From positions 434,001 to 498,000 of the forward strand of contig NZ_FXYF01000001.1 of the NCBI RefSeq assembly GCF_900184945.1: a stretch of 64,000 nt of DNA, read 5' to 3'. The position numbers and the translations under genes are program-made. Below the pieces are notes generated by a model. It ran no database searches. It was given only the letters and a program-made list of their open reading frames with translations, and was not told the origin of the DNA. Within the stretch, counting starts at the first letter, position 1, and each line of letters starts with the position of its first letter. The DNA comes from Antarctobacter aquimaris (GTDB lineage: Bacteria > Pseudomonadota > Alphaproteobacteria > Rhodobacterales > Rhodobacteraceae). Positions 7,664 to 16,412 of this stretch are shown here, piece after piece.

Positions 7664-8863
7664 CTATTGCCTGACAACCTCGGGAATCCGCCCCGCAGGC
7701 GGGGTGTTGCGGCTGCGCTGGCTGGTCACCCGCCCGTCGATGATGGTCATCCCCACGCCGGGCAGGTTGCCCAGCTGGACCGATTCCAGGATCGTCTTGC
7801 CCGGCGCGTGCTGGGCCTGGTCCATCAGGACGAAATCGGCACACATGCCGGTCTCGATCATGCCTGTATCCAGCTCTCGCTGGCGCGCGGTGTTGCCGGT
7901 GCCAAAGCAGAACGCCACCTCGGCGGGCACGTTGCCAAGGCTCGACAGCATGGCGATCATCCGCAGGATGCCCAGCGGCTGCACACCCGATCCGGCGGGG
8001 CCATCGGTGCCCAGGATCACCTGGTCCAGCTTGCCCAGTTCGCGCGTGGTGTTCAGCGTCAGGAGGGCGGCACGCTCATTGCCGTTGTGCACGATCTCCA
8101 GCCCGGCCTTGCAGCCTTCGCACAGGCAGATGATCTGGTCGTCGGGCAGGGCGGAGTGCCCGCCGTTGATATGGCCCACCACGTCCGTTCCGGTCTCCAT
8201 CACCATGTCGGCGTCGATCAGGCCCGATCCGGGGATCGACGGCCCGCCGGTGTGAATCGTGCTCTGGATGCCGTACTTGCGCGCCCAGTCGACCATCTGC
8301 CGCGCGGTCTTGCCGTCCTTGACGGTGCCAAGGCCGACTTCGCCCAGGAGTTTCACCCCGGCCTTGGCCAGGTCGGCGAAATCCTCTTCGACCATCCCGT
8401 GTTCGATGACCGGCGCGCCGGCATGGACCTTGACGCCGGAGGGGCGGAAATTCTCGTACCAGCGCTGCGAGGCGATCGCCATCGCCTTCAGCCCGACGAT
8501 GTCCTTTGGCCGCCCCGGCATATGCACTTCGCCGGCCGAAATCAGCGTGGTCACACCGCCGTGCAGGGTGGAATCGATCCAGTGCAACTGCTGCTGGCGC
8601 GGGGTGTAGTCGCCCACGACCGGATGCACATGGCTGTCGATCAGGCCGGGGGCCAGGGTGCAGCCGTTGGCGTCGATCAGCGTATCGGTGCCTTCGGTGT
8701 CCATGTCGGCCTCGCGTCCCCAGGCGGTGATCTTGCCGCCGACGGCGATCAGGCAATCGGCGTCAAGGATCGGGTTCTCGATCTTGCCCGACAGCATCAG
8801 GCCGATGTTGCGGATGACAAGCTTGTGGGTCGAATCAAGCGTTTGGGGGGCTGTGTCTGCCAT
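7664..8863 (-). CDS. Enamidase-like amidohydrolase (nicotinate-type pathway)
   Basis: A 399-residue cytosolic metal-dependent amidohydrolase with the metal motif HVHP (in GLIDSHVHP) and further conserved histidines (IHTGGP, GHINGGHSA) and aspartate (ILGTDGPAG). It resembles enamidase of Eubacterium barkeri, which opens 1,4,5,6-tetrahydro-6-oxonicotinate to 2-formylglutarate and ammonia. The assignment is strengthened by the adjacent reductase that would make this substrate. A good ribosome site (GAGGAGAGAG) fixes the start. The gene is divergent from the molybdenum hydroxylase genes; the 399-bp gap between them carries two copies of the TTGTTAG-N4-CTAACAA palindrome. An imidazolonepropionase-like activity is the alternative. 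Confidence 0.8.
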   Translation of the reverse strand: MADTAPQTLDSTHKLVIRNIGLMLSGKIENPILDADCLIAVGGKITAWGREADMDTEGTDTLIDANGCTLAPGLIDSHVHPVVGDYTPRQQQLHWIDSTLHGGVTTLISAGEVHMPGRPKDIVGLKAMAIASQRWYENFRPSGVKVHAGAPVIEHGMVEEDFADLAKAGVKLLGEVGLGTVKDGKTARQMVDWARKYGIQSTIHTGGPSIPGSGLIDADMVMETGTDVVGHINGGHSALPDDQIICLCEGCKAGLEIVHNGNERAALLTLNTTRELGKLDQVILGTDGPAGSGVQPLGILRMIAMLSSLGNVPAEVAFCFGTGNTARQRELDTGMIETGMCADFVLMDQAQHAPGKTILESVQLGNLPGVGMTIIDGRVTSQRSRNTPPAGRIPEVVRQ

Positions 8864-8880
8864 GGGCTCTCTCCTCTGAC

Positions 8881-8898
8881 TTGTTAGAACGCTAACAG
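8881..8898. promoter_or_regulatory. MarR-type operator candidate, copy 1
   Basis: TTGTTAGAACGCTAACAG is an inverted repeat of TTGTTAG around four bases, one mismatch from perfect. It lies 17 bases upstream of the enamidase start codon. The same motif recurs at 8961-8978 and 16956-16973. Confidence 0.72.
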
Positions 8899-8960
8899 AA
8901 ACCTTGCACCGATCAAGAGGACAACATGCGCCGGCCGGTGCAAGGTCGTCGGCAGAATAT

Positions 8961-8978
8961 TTGTTTTCATACTAACAA
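8961..8978. promoter_or_regulatory. MarR-type operator candidate, copy 2
   Basis: TTGTTTTCATACTAACAA, 80 bases from copy 1, in the divergent promoter region between the enamidase and the molybdenum hydroxylase genes. The outer five bases of each arm are perfectly symmetric. The rest of the interval up to 9262 shows no open reading frame that I can support. Confidence 0.7.
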
Positions 8979-9262
8979 AATTGCGATCAGAGATTCTGAC
9001 CGAAGGAGGCCACATACCCGTTACCCGGGTTCCGCAGACGGCCCCTTTGCCAACCCGGGCGGCATGTTCGCCAAGACCGTGACCGATGTGCGGCATTGCA
9101 CCGACCGCTTCTTTCGCTTTCGCATCACCTGGCCGTCGTCCTTCCGCTTTCGTCGGGTGAGCCGCACATTTGATTTGACAGCCGGGCAGGTGGCGATTTC
9201 TTATTCGTGTGCAAACAAAATTGAAGCCACCCGCAGAGGTGGTCGACAACGGGGACGCTGCG

Positions 9263-10123
9263 ATGGGTTATCTTGTTGCCGCATCATTGTCCGAGGCGCT
9301 GGAGGCGCTGGGTGAACCGGCTGCCGCCGTGATCGCGGGCGGGACGGACTGGTTTCCCGCGCAGGGGTCCAGGCTGCCAAGGGGCGATCTGGTCGATATC
9401 ACGCGCGTCCCGGGGCTGCGCGGCATCGCGCGCGACACGGGCGGCTGGCGCATCGGCGGGGCGACCACCTGGACCGACGTGATCCGCGCCAACCTGCCGC
9501 CCGCCTTCGACGGGCTCAAGGCGGCCGCGCGCGAGGTGGGGTCGATCCAGATCCAGAATGCCGGCACCATCGCGGGCAACCTGTGCAACGCCTCCCCCGC
9601 GGCCGATGGCGTGCCGCCGCTGTTGACCCTGGGGGCGGTGGTGGAGCTGGCCTCGACAGGTGGAACGCGGCGGATGCCGCTGGCGGACTTCCTGATCGGC
9701 CCGCGCCAGACCGCCCGCCAGCCCGGCGAGGTGCTGACCGCGCTGGTCATCCCCGATCTGCCCGCCGCTGCGCAGGGCGCGTTCCTCAAGCTGGGCGCGC
9801 GGCACTACCTCGTGATTTCCATCGCGATGGTCGCCGCCGTTGTCACGGTCGATCGGGGCCGTGTCGCGCAGGCTGCGGTGGCGGTCGGGTCCTGTTCGGC
9901 CACGGCGCAGCGGCTGCCCGCGCTGGAGGCGGAACTGGCAGGCCGCCGCGTTGCCGACCTGCTGGCGGCGGGGTCCGGCTTTGTCACCCCCGCGCATCTG
10001 GCGCCACTGGCGCCCATCGCAGACGTGCGCGGCAGCGCGGATTACCGGATGGAGGCGGCGGCGACGCTCTGTGCCCGCGCGGTGAAGCTGGCTTTGACAC
10101 GAGGGAACCAGGGTCATGAATAG
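9263..10123 (+). CDS. Molybdenum hydroxylase FAD-binding subunit (nicotinate/xanthine dehydrogenase family)
   Basis: A 286-residue medium subunit of the xanthine dehydrogenase/CO dehydrogenase family. FAD contacts are visible as AGGTDWFP (residues about 24-31) and TIAGNLCNASPAADGVP (about 109-125). I chose the ATG at 9263 because GGGGAC lies just upstream and the family begins close to this point; an in-frame start at 9209 would add 18 unusual residues. It overlaps the next gene by eight bases. With the large subunit it would hydroxylate an N-heterocycle next to the ring nitrogen, for example nicotinate to 6-hydroxynicotinate, transferring electrons via FAD. Confidence 0.87.
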   Translation: MGYLVAASLSEALEALGEPAAAVIAGGTDWFPAQGSRLPRGDLVDITRVPGLRGIARDTGGWRIGGATTWTDVIRANLPPAFDGLKAAAREVGSIQIQNAGTIAGNLCNASPAADGVPPLLTLGAVVELASTGGTRRMPLADFLIGPRQTARQPGEVLTALVIPDLPAAAQGAFLKLGARHYLVISIAMVAAVVTVDRGRVAQAAVAVGSCSATAQRLPALEAELAGRRVADLLAAGSGFVTPAHLAPLAPIADVRGSADYRMEAAATLCARAVKLALTRGNQGHE

Positions 10124-12866
10124 GCACACGGCGCTGGGCCTGACCGCCTTTCACCTGAATGGCCGGGCCGTCGAAGTGGCGGCCGATCCCGGCGAACGCC
10201 TGTCGCACGCCCTGCGCGAAAGGCTGGGGGCCAGGGACGTCAAGGTCGGCTGCAACGCGGGCGATTGCGGCGCCTGCACGGTCCTGGTCGATGGCGCGCC
10301 GGTCTGTGCCTGCCTGATGCCGGTGCAGCAGGCGGCCGGTGCGACGGTCGAAACGCTGGCCGGGCTGGCCAGGACCGATCCGCATGGCGAACGGCTGGTC
10401 AGCAGTTTCCAGGCGCATCAGGCCGCGCAATGCGGGATCTGCACGCCGGGCATGATGGTGTCCGCCGTGGCGCTGCTGCGCATGGTCGCGGCCCCCGATG
10501 CGGCGCAGGTGCAGGACGCGCTGGGCGGGGTGCTGTGCCGCTGCACCGGCTATCGCAAGATCATCGACGCCGTGGTCGATGCCGGCGCGGGCGGTGCGCT
10601 GCCGGCCGAAGGGTCGGGCGATGTCGGCACCGCCATCCGCCGCCTGGACGGCCTGCCCAAGGTGACGGGCACCGAGGCATTCGGCGATGACGTGGCGCCG
10701 GCGGATGCACTGGTGCTGCGGGTGATCCGGTCGCCTCATGCGCATGCCGGGTTCACCCTTGGCGATCTGGATGCCTTCCGCGCGGCCCACCCCGGGATCG
10801 TCGCGGTGCTGACCGCCGCCGATGTGCCGGGGCTCAATGCCTTTGGCGTGATCCCCGGGTTCATCGACCAGCCGGTCTTTGCCGTGGATCGCGTGCTGTT
10901 TCGTGGCGATGCGGTGGCCGCCGTGGTGGGCGAGGCTCAGGCGATGGCCCGTTTCGATCCGGCCGATTTCCCCGTGACATGGCAGGTCCGTGACGCGGTG
11001 ATGGAGGTCGAGGCGGCGCTGGCCGACGGGGCGCCGCAGCTGCATCCGGGCCGGGCCAACAACATCATGTGCGGCGGCAATGTGGCCTGCGGCGATGCCG
11101 AGGCCGCGCTGGGCCGCGCCGCGGTGACGGTCGAGGGCCGGTTTGACACCAGCTTTGTCGAACATGCCTATATCGAGCCCGAGGCAGGGTTTGCCACGAT
11201 GGAGGGCGATCGCGTTGTCGTTCAGGCCTGCACGCAGGCCCCGGTGATGGACCAGGACGCGCTCATGCAGATCCTGGCGCTGCCGCGCGAGCGTATCCGC
11301 ATCGTGCCCACCGCCGTGGGCGGCGGCTTTGGCTCCAAGATCGACCTGTCGCTGCAACCGTTCCTGGCGATTGCCGCGATGAAGACGGGCCGCGCGGTCA
11401 GGATGACCTACGAGCGGGTCGAAACCATGCAATCCACGACAAAGCGCCACCCGGCCAGCATCACCATGCGGATCGGCGCCGACCCTGACGGGCGGCTCTG
11501 CGGCATGACCTTTGACGGGGATTTCAACACCGGGGCCTATGCGTCCTGGGGGCCCACCGTTGCCAACCGGGTGCCGATCCATGCCTCCGGCCCCTACAGG
11601 GTCGCCGATTACCGCGCCACGTCGCGGGCGGTGAACACCACCTGCGTTCCCGCCGGGGCCTTTCGCGGCTTTGGCGTGCCGCAATCGGCTGTCGCGCAGG
11701 AAAGCCTGTTCGACGACCTGGCCGACACGCTGGGCATGGACCCGCTGGAATTCCGCATCCTGAACGCGCTCGACAACGGCGTGCCCACGGTCTGCGGGCA
11801 GGTCTTTGCGCAGGGCGTCGGCATCAAGCCCTGCCTCGAGGCGCTGCGCCCCGCATGGGCTGCGGCGCAGGCGGACTGCGCGGCGTTCAATGCCGCCAAC
11901 AGCGCGTCCAGGCGCGGTGTCGGACTGGCGGCGGGGTGGTATGGCTGCGGCAACACCTCGATGCCCAACCCCTCCACCATCCGCGCCGGTCTGCGCGCCG
12001 ATGGCGCCGTGGTGCTGCACCAGGGCGCGATGGACATCGGGCAGGGCTCCAACACGGTGATCCCGCAGATCTTTGCCCGCGCCTTCGGGGTGCCGGTGCA
12101 CCAGGTGGACCTTGTCGGGGCGGACACCGACGTGACGCCGGACGCGGGCAAGACATCGGCCAGCCGCCAGACCTTTGTGACCGGCAATGCCGCGCGGCTG
12201 GCCGGCGAGGCGCTGCGCCGCGAGGTGCTGTCGCTGGTCAACGCCGGCCCCGACGCGACCATCGCCCTTGGGCCTGGCGCGATCACCGTCACCGATGGCG
12301 CGCGCGACTTCGCCTTTGACCTGGCGCGGCTGACGCCCAATGCTGCGGGCTACGTGCTCGAGGTCGTCGAAACCTACGACCCGCCGACAAAGCCGCTGGA
12401 CAGCAACGGCCAGGGCGAACCCTATGCCCAGTACGGCTATGCCGCGCACCTTGTCGTGGTCGAGGTCGACCTGGCGCTGGGGCGCGTGCGCCCCTTGCGC
12501 TTTGTCGCCGCCCATGACGTGGGCCAGGCCATCAACCCGCTGCTGGTCGAAGGGCAGGTGCATGGCGGGATCGCCCAGGGCATGGGGATGGCGCTGATGG
12601 AAGAATACATTCCCCATCGCACCGAGAACCTGCATGACTACCTGATCCCCACCATCGGCGACGTGCCACCGATCGAGACGCTGATCGTCGAGGTGCCGGA
12701 TGCGCACGGACCTTACGGGGCCAAGGGGCTGGGCGAGCATGTCCTGATCCCCACCGCCCCGGCGATCCTGAATGCCATCAAACGTGCCACGGGCGCGCGG
12801 ATCCGCCGCCTGCCCGCCACGCCCGCGCGGGTGCGTGCCGCGCTCAAGGAGGCTGGACATGCCTGA
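10116..12866 (+). CDS. Molybdenum hydroxylase large subunit, fused [2Fe-2S] and molybdopterin domains
   Basis: A 916-residue protein fusing the small iron-sulfur subunit to the molybdenum subunit. The plant-type [2Fe-2S] cluster uses C46, C51, C54 and C64; the second cluster uses C106, C109, C141 and C143 (CGICTPGM, CRCTGYRK). The molybdopterin region starts near residue 170, with GGGFGSK and GAFRGFGVPQ loops; the catalytic glutamate is E874 in GLGEHVLI. The family hydroxylates purines, nicotinate and related heterocycles using water. Neighbouring reductase and enamidase genes make nicotinate or a close relative the likely substrate. No molybdenum cofactor insertion factor (XdhC type) is seen in the cluster. 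Confidence 0.88.
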   Translation: MNRHTALGLTAFHLNGRAVEVAADPGERLSHALRERLGARDVKVGCNAGDCGACTVLVDGAPVCACLMPVQQAAGATVETLAGLARTDPHGERLVSSFQAHQAAQCGICTPGMMVSAVALLRMVAAPDAAQVQDALGGVLCRCTGYRKIIDAVVDAGAGGALPAEGSGDVGTAIRRLDGLPKVTGTEAFGDDVAPADALVLRVIRSPHAHAGFTLGDLDAFRAAHPGIVAVLTAADVPGLNAFGVIPGFIDQPVFAVDRVLFRGDAVAAVVGEAQAMARFDPADFPVTWQVRDAVMEVEAALADGAPQLHPGRANNIMCGGNVACGDAEAALGRAAVTVEGRFDTSFVEHAYIEPEAGFATMEGDRVVVQACTQAPVMDQDALMQILALPRERIRIVPTAVGGGFGSKIDLSLQPFLAIAAMKTGRAVRMTYERVETMQSTTKRHPASITMRIGADPDGRLCGMTFDGDFNTGAYASWGPTVANRVPIHASGPYRVADYRATSRAVNTTCVPAGAFRGFGVPQSAVAQESLFDDLADTLGMDPLEFRILNALDNGVPTVCGQVFAQGVGIKPCLEALRPAWAAAQADCAAFNAANSASRRGVGLAAGWYGCGNTSMPNPSTIRAGLRADGAVVLHQGAMDIGQGSNTVIPQIFARAFGVPVHQVDLVGADTDVTPDAGKTSASRQTFVTGNAARLAGEALRREVLSLVNAGPDATIALGPGAITVTDGARDFAFDLARLTPNAAGYVLEVVETYDPPTKPLDSNGQGEPYAQYGYAAHLVVVEVDLALGRVRPLRFVAAHDVGQAINPLLVEGQVHGGIAQGMGMALMEEYIPHRTENLHDYLIPTIGDVPPIETLIVEVPDAHGPYGAKGLGEHVLIPTAPAILNAIKRATGARIRRLPATPARVRAALKEAGHA

Positions 12867-14358
12867 CGACAACGCCCCCAAAACCGTATCCGAAAAGATC
12901 CGCTGCGATGCCTGTCCGGTGATGTGCTACATCGCCGACGGCAAGGCCGGCGCCTGCGACCGCTACGCCAATCACGGCGGCGACCTGGTGCGACTGGATC
13001 CGCTGACGGTGATCCAGGGCGGCGCGCAGGCGGTGGCCTTTCTCGACCAGGGCGAGAACGCGCAGGACTGGGACGGCGACGTGATCCAGGGCAACCGCAC
13101 GTTTGTCACCGCCGTCGGCGCGGGCACCACCTATCCCGACTACAAGCCCGCCCCCTTCATCGTCAGCCAGCAGGTCGACGGCGTCGACATGGTCACTGTC
13201 GTCACCGAGGGCATCTTCAGCTACTGCGGCGTCAAGGTGAAGATCGACACCGACCGCCACATCGGCCCCGAGCGCGCCATCGTCCGGGTCGAGGGCGAGG
13301 CGATCGGCCATGTCATGACCGCCGAATACGGCTCCAAGATGCTGTCGCTGGGCGGGGTCGAACACCTCACCGGCGGCTCCAAGAAGGAAGGCCGCATCAC
13401 CTGCGATGCGCTGATGCGCCTGTGCAACCGCGCGCCTGTCGAGATGCAGATCGACGACGGCGTGAGCGTCGTCGTGCAGGCCGGGCATGCGCCGATCATC
13501 AACGGGGTGCCGGAAAAGCTGATGCGCGTCGGCTGTGGGTCGGCCACCATCGGAATGTTTGCCAAGCAGTGGCACGGCCATGTCGACGACGTGGTCGTGG
13601 TCGATGACCACATCACCGGGGTGCTCAGCGAACACGAGGCCGGCAAGGGCCTGGGCATGGAGCCTTCGGGCATCCGCATCCGGGGCAGGCGGTCCACGCC
13701 GGGGCGCTATTTCCAGGTGGCCGAGCCGGGCATCGGCTGGGGCGGCACGGATGTCGAGGATCCGCTGACCATCCTCAAACCCGCCGATCCCAAACGCGCC
13801 TGGCCCGGTCTGCGGCTGCTGATGATCTCGACCACGGGCGAACAATGGGCCTATTACGTCCTTGACGATCAGCTGGTTCCGCGACCGGCCGAGATCACGC
13901 CGCCGCTTCTGTCGACTGCCGAACGGATCGCGGAGAACTGCGAACCCTCGCTGTGTTCGGTCCTGTTCATGGGCGGCGCGGGCGGCAGCCTGCGGGCCGG
14001 TGTCACGGAAAACCCGGTGCGCCTGACCCGCTCGGTCAAGGATGCGCTGACCTACGTGTCCTGCGGCGGGGCCGAGGCCTATGTCTGGCCGGGTGGCGGC
14101 ATCACGGTGATGGCCGACGTGATGGACATGCCCACCAATTCCTTTGGCTATGTGCCCACACCCGCGCTTGTCGCGCCGATCGAGTTCACGCTGCGGCTGG
14201 CAGATTACGCGGCGCTGGGCGGGCATGTGGACCACGTCCGACCGGTCGGTGATGTGCTGACGCCCGCGATCCGCAAGGTCCTGCCGAATATCAGCCAGCC
14301 CGATCCGCATGATCCGCAGAACTACCGCTGGCGGCCCGACCGGAAGGATCGGCGCTGA
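12859..14358 (+). CDS. 6-hydroxynicotinate reductase-like iron-sulfur protein
   Basis: A 499-residue protein whose N-terminus has a cysteine cluster (C16, C19, C23, C33; CDACPVMC) suited to a [4Fe-4S] centre, a pattern I associate with 6-hydroxynicotinate reductase. That enzyme reduces 6-hydroxynicotinate to 1,4,5,6-tetrahydro-6-oxonicotinate, best known from the anaerobe Eubacterium barkeri. Later motifs include SYCGVKVKID, GGTDVEDPL and SCGGAEAYVWPGGGI. The ATG at 12859 follows AAGGAGGC and overlaps the preceding gene by eight bases. Placement between a ring hydroxylase and an enamidase-like gene gives the complete hydroxylation, reduction and ring-opening order. A ring-opening amidohydrolase of the barbiturase group was considered but fits the cysteine motif poorly. 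Confidence 0.75.
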   Translation: MPDDNAPKTVSEKIRCDACPVMCYIADGKAGACDRYANHGGDLVRLDPLTVIQGGAQAVAFLDQGENAQDWDGDVIQGNRTFVTAVGAGTTYPDYKPAPFIVSQQVDGVDMVTVVTEGIFSYCGVKVKIDTDRHIGPERAIVRVEGEAIGHVMTAEYGSKMLSLGGVEHLTGGSKKEGRITCDALMRLCNRAPVEMQIDDGVSVVVQAGHAPIINGVPEKLMRVGCGSATIGMFAKQWHGHVDDVVVVDDHITGVLSEHEAGKGLGMEPSGIRIRGRRSTPGRYFQVAEPGIGWGGTDVEDPLTILKPADPKRAWPGLRLLMISTTGEQWAYYVLDDQLVPRPAEITPPLLSTAERIAENCEPSLCSVLFMGGAGGSLRAGVTENPVRLTRSVKDALTYVSCGGAEAYVWPGGGITVMADVMDMPTNSFGYVPTPALVAPIEFTLRLADYAALGGHVDHVRPVGDVLTPAIRKVLPNISQPDPHDPQNYRWRPDRKDRR

Positions 14359-15245
14359 TGGGGCCTGTTGCCGCCTTGCTGGGCGATGGCCGGTTGCATC
14401 TGCAACACGGCCCCATCGACCTGGTGATCGGCGCCGAGCAGGACGGCACCGGCCCGGTCGCGGCCGAGGAGGCGCGGCGGACCGCCTATCGCGCGGCGCG
14501 CGACCGTTTCAAGACGGTGCTGGAGGAAATCGTCGCCGAACTGCCCCTGCTGCGCCAGCCCCTGGGCGCACAACCGCAGGGCCGGATCGCCCGCCGGATG
14601 CACCGCGCTTGCATAGAGGTCGCGCAGGGCGATTTCATCACGCCGATGGCGGCGGTGGCCGGATCGGTCGCGGACGAGGTGCTGGCCGCGATGGTGGCGG
14701 CGGGGTCGCTGACCCGCGCCCATGTGAACAACGGCGGCGACATTGCCCTGTACCTTGCGCCGGGTGCCGAATACCGCGCGGCAATCGCCGGGCTGGACGG
14801 GCAACTGGCGGGGCGCATCACCCTTGGCGCCGATGACGACATCGGCGGCGTGGCCACCAGCGGGCAGGGCGGGCGCAGCCTGAGCCTTGGCATCGCCTCG
14901 TCGGTCACGGTGCTGGCGCGCAACGCCGCCACGGCCGACGCGGCCGCCACGCTGATCGCAAACGCGGTGGACCTGCCCGGCCACCCCGCGATCAGCCGCA
15001 CACCCGCCCGGGACATCTTTCCCGACAGCGATCTCGGCGCGCGTCTGGTCGTCACCCATGTCGCCGCGTTGTCGCCTGCCGACATTGCCCGCGCCCTGTC
15101 AGACGGTGCCGCCCGCGCGCAAAGGTTGATCGACGCAGGCGCCATTGCCGCCGCCGCGCTGGTTCTGCAAGGTCGGGGCGTCACGGTGGGACAATTCGAA
15201 GACAGGGCCACGGCCCGAACGGAAAGGAGCCTGCAGCATGCCTGA
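14358..15245 (+). CDS. UPF0280 family, ApbE-like protein
   Basis: A 295-residue cytosolic protein resembling UPF0280, a family distantly related to ApbE flavin transferases. ApbE-like features are NNGGDIALYL (around residues 129-138), GVATSGQGGRSLSLGIAS, and the ADAAATLIANAVDL helix. Its start shares one base with the previous stop (TGATG), implying tight coupling to the reductase gene. Because ApbE-type enzymes attach flavin covalently to proteins, it could be a maturation factor for the reductase; this is inference, and UPF0280 has no settled function. No signal peptide is present, so any target should be cytosolic. Confidence 0.72.
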   Translation: MGPVAALLGDGRLHLQHGPIDLVIGAEQDGTGPVAAEEARRTAYRAARDRFKTVLEEIVAELPLLRQPLGAQPQGRIARRMHRACIEVAQGDFITPMAAVAGSVADEVLAAMVAAGSLTRAHVNNGGDIALYLAPGAEYRAAIAGLDGQLAGRITLGADDDIGGVATSGQGGRSLSLGIASSVTVLARNAATADAAATLIANAVDLPGHPAISRTPARDIFPDSDLGARLVVTHVAALSPADIARALSDGAARAQRLIDAGAIAAAALVLQGRGVTVGQFEDRATARTERSLQHA

Positions 15246-15822
15246 GGTCGAGATACGCAAATTCGCCAGCGTAGTCGAAGAGATCTTCCACGAAGGCGGC
15301 CCCCGCGCCGCCGTGCCGCTGCGCCGCGCCGCGGTGATCGCGGTGATCCGCAACCCGTTTGCAGGGTCTTACGTCGAAGACATCCAGCCCTTCATGGAAG
15401 ACCTCAAGCCGCTTGGCCTGACCATGGCGCACCGGCTGGTCGACCTGCTGGGCGGGGATCCTGCGGTGGTCGAAGGCTATGGCAAGGGCGCCATCGTGGG
15501 CGCCGCCGGAGAACTGGAGCATGGCGCGCTGTGGCATGCGCCGGGCGGCTATGCCATGCGCGAGGTGCTGGGCGATGCCATGGCGATCGTGCCCTCGACC
15601 AAGAAGGTGGGCGGACCGGGGACACGCCTGGACGTGCCGATCACCCATATCAACGCCTCATACGTGCGCAGCCATTTCGACTCGATGGAACTGGGCCTGA
15701 ACGACGCGCCGCGCGCCGATGAAATGGCGCTGATGCTGGTGATGACCACCGGGGCGCGGGTCCACAGCCGCGCGGGCGGACTGGCCGCCGACAAGATCAC
15801 GGGAAAGGACGGGCTGAGATGA
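15238..15822 (+). CDS. PF06684-type (amino acid synthesis family) protein, copy 1
   Basis: A 194-residue protein of the poorly understood 'amino acid synthesis' family. Shared landmarks with its neighbour are VIRNPFAG, YGKGAIVGAAGELEH, VPSTKKVGGPG, VPITHINASYVRSHFDS and the glycine-rich C-terminal end KITGKDGLR. The ATG follows GGAAAGGAGCC. It overlaps genes on both sides by a few bases, so it is part of the catabolic operon. No enzymatic role is established; its position suggests handling of the ring-opened product or an intermediate. Confidence 0.75.
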   Translation: MPEVEIRKFASVVEEIFHEGGPRAAVPLRRAAVIAVIRNPFAGSYVEDIQPFMEDLKPLGLTMAHRLVDLLGGDPAVVEGYGKGAIVGAAGELEHGALWHAPGGYAMREVLGDAMAIVPSTKKVGGPGTRLDVPITHINASYVRSHFDSMELGLNDAPRADEMALMLVMTTGARVHSRAGGLAADKITGKDGLR

Positions 15823-16403
15823 GTGCCGACATTCGCAAACTGGCCGTCTGGATCGAGGAAACCCATACCGAGATGGGCAAGCCCATCAGCCCCGCCACCC
15901 GCAAGGCAGTGGCCGTGGCCGTCATCGCCAACCCCTTTGCCGGGCGCTATGCCGAAGATCTGTCCGAGCTGATCGAGATCGGCGCCGAACTGGGCGGGCT
16001 TTTGGGGCAGCGCTGCGTTGCGGCCCTGGGGATCGACCCCGCACAGGCGCAAAGCTATGGCAAGGCCGCCATGGTGGGTGAGGCGGGCGAACTGGAACAT
16101 GCCGCCGCCATCCTGCATCCCAAGCTGGGCGCGCCGCTGCGCGCGGCGGTGGAAAAGGGCGCGGCGCTGGTGCCCTCGTCGAAAAAGATGGGCGGTCCCG
16201 GACAGGTTCTGGACGTGCCTCTGGGCCACAAGGACGCGGCCTACGTGCGCAGCCATTTCGACGGTGTCGAGGTGCGGCTGAACGATGCCCCGCGCGCCGG
16301 CGAGATCATGGTGGCCGTGGCGGTGACCGACAGCGGCCGCCCGCTGCCCCGGGTGGGCGGGTTGACCCATGACCAGGCGGAAGGCAAGGACGGGCTGCGC
16401 TGA
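15819..16403 (+). CDS. PF06684-type (amino acid synthesis family) protein, copy 2
   Basis: A 194-residue paralogue of the preceding protein, with the same block order: VIANPFAG, YGKAAMVGEAGELEH, VPSSKKMGGPG, VRSHFDGVEVRLNDAPRAGE and a closing AEGKDGLR. The start overlaps the previous stop by four bases (ATGA). Two equal-length copies side by side suggest a heteromeric complex made after tandem duplication. It is the last gene of the molybdenum hydroxylase operon; the MarR gene follows on the opposite strand after ten bases. Confidence 0.75.
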   Translation: MSADIRKLAVWIEETHTEMGKPISPATRKAVAVAVIANPFAGRYAEDLSELIEIGAELGGLLGQRCVAALGIDPAQAQSYGKAAMVGEAGELEHAAAILHPKLGAPLRAAVEKGAALVPSSKKMGGPGQVLDVPLGHKDAAYVRSHFDGVEVRLNDAPRAGEIMVAVAVTDSGRPLPRVGGLTHDQAEGKDGLR

Positions 16404-16412
16404 GGCGCGGCC

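Noticed and set aside
9984-12881. 965-codon open frame on the minus strand opposite the molybdenum hydroxylase
   Set aside because: It is antisense to a gene with clear motifs, has proline/arginine/histidine-rich composition and no domain; a high-GC shadow frame.
12859-14358. Ring-opening amidohydrolase (barbiturase/cyanuric acid type)
   Set aside because: The CxxCPxxC N-terminus and pathway context fit the 6-hydroxynicotinate-reductase group better.
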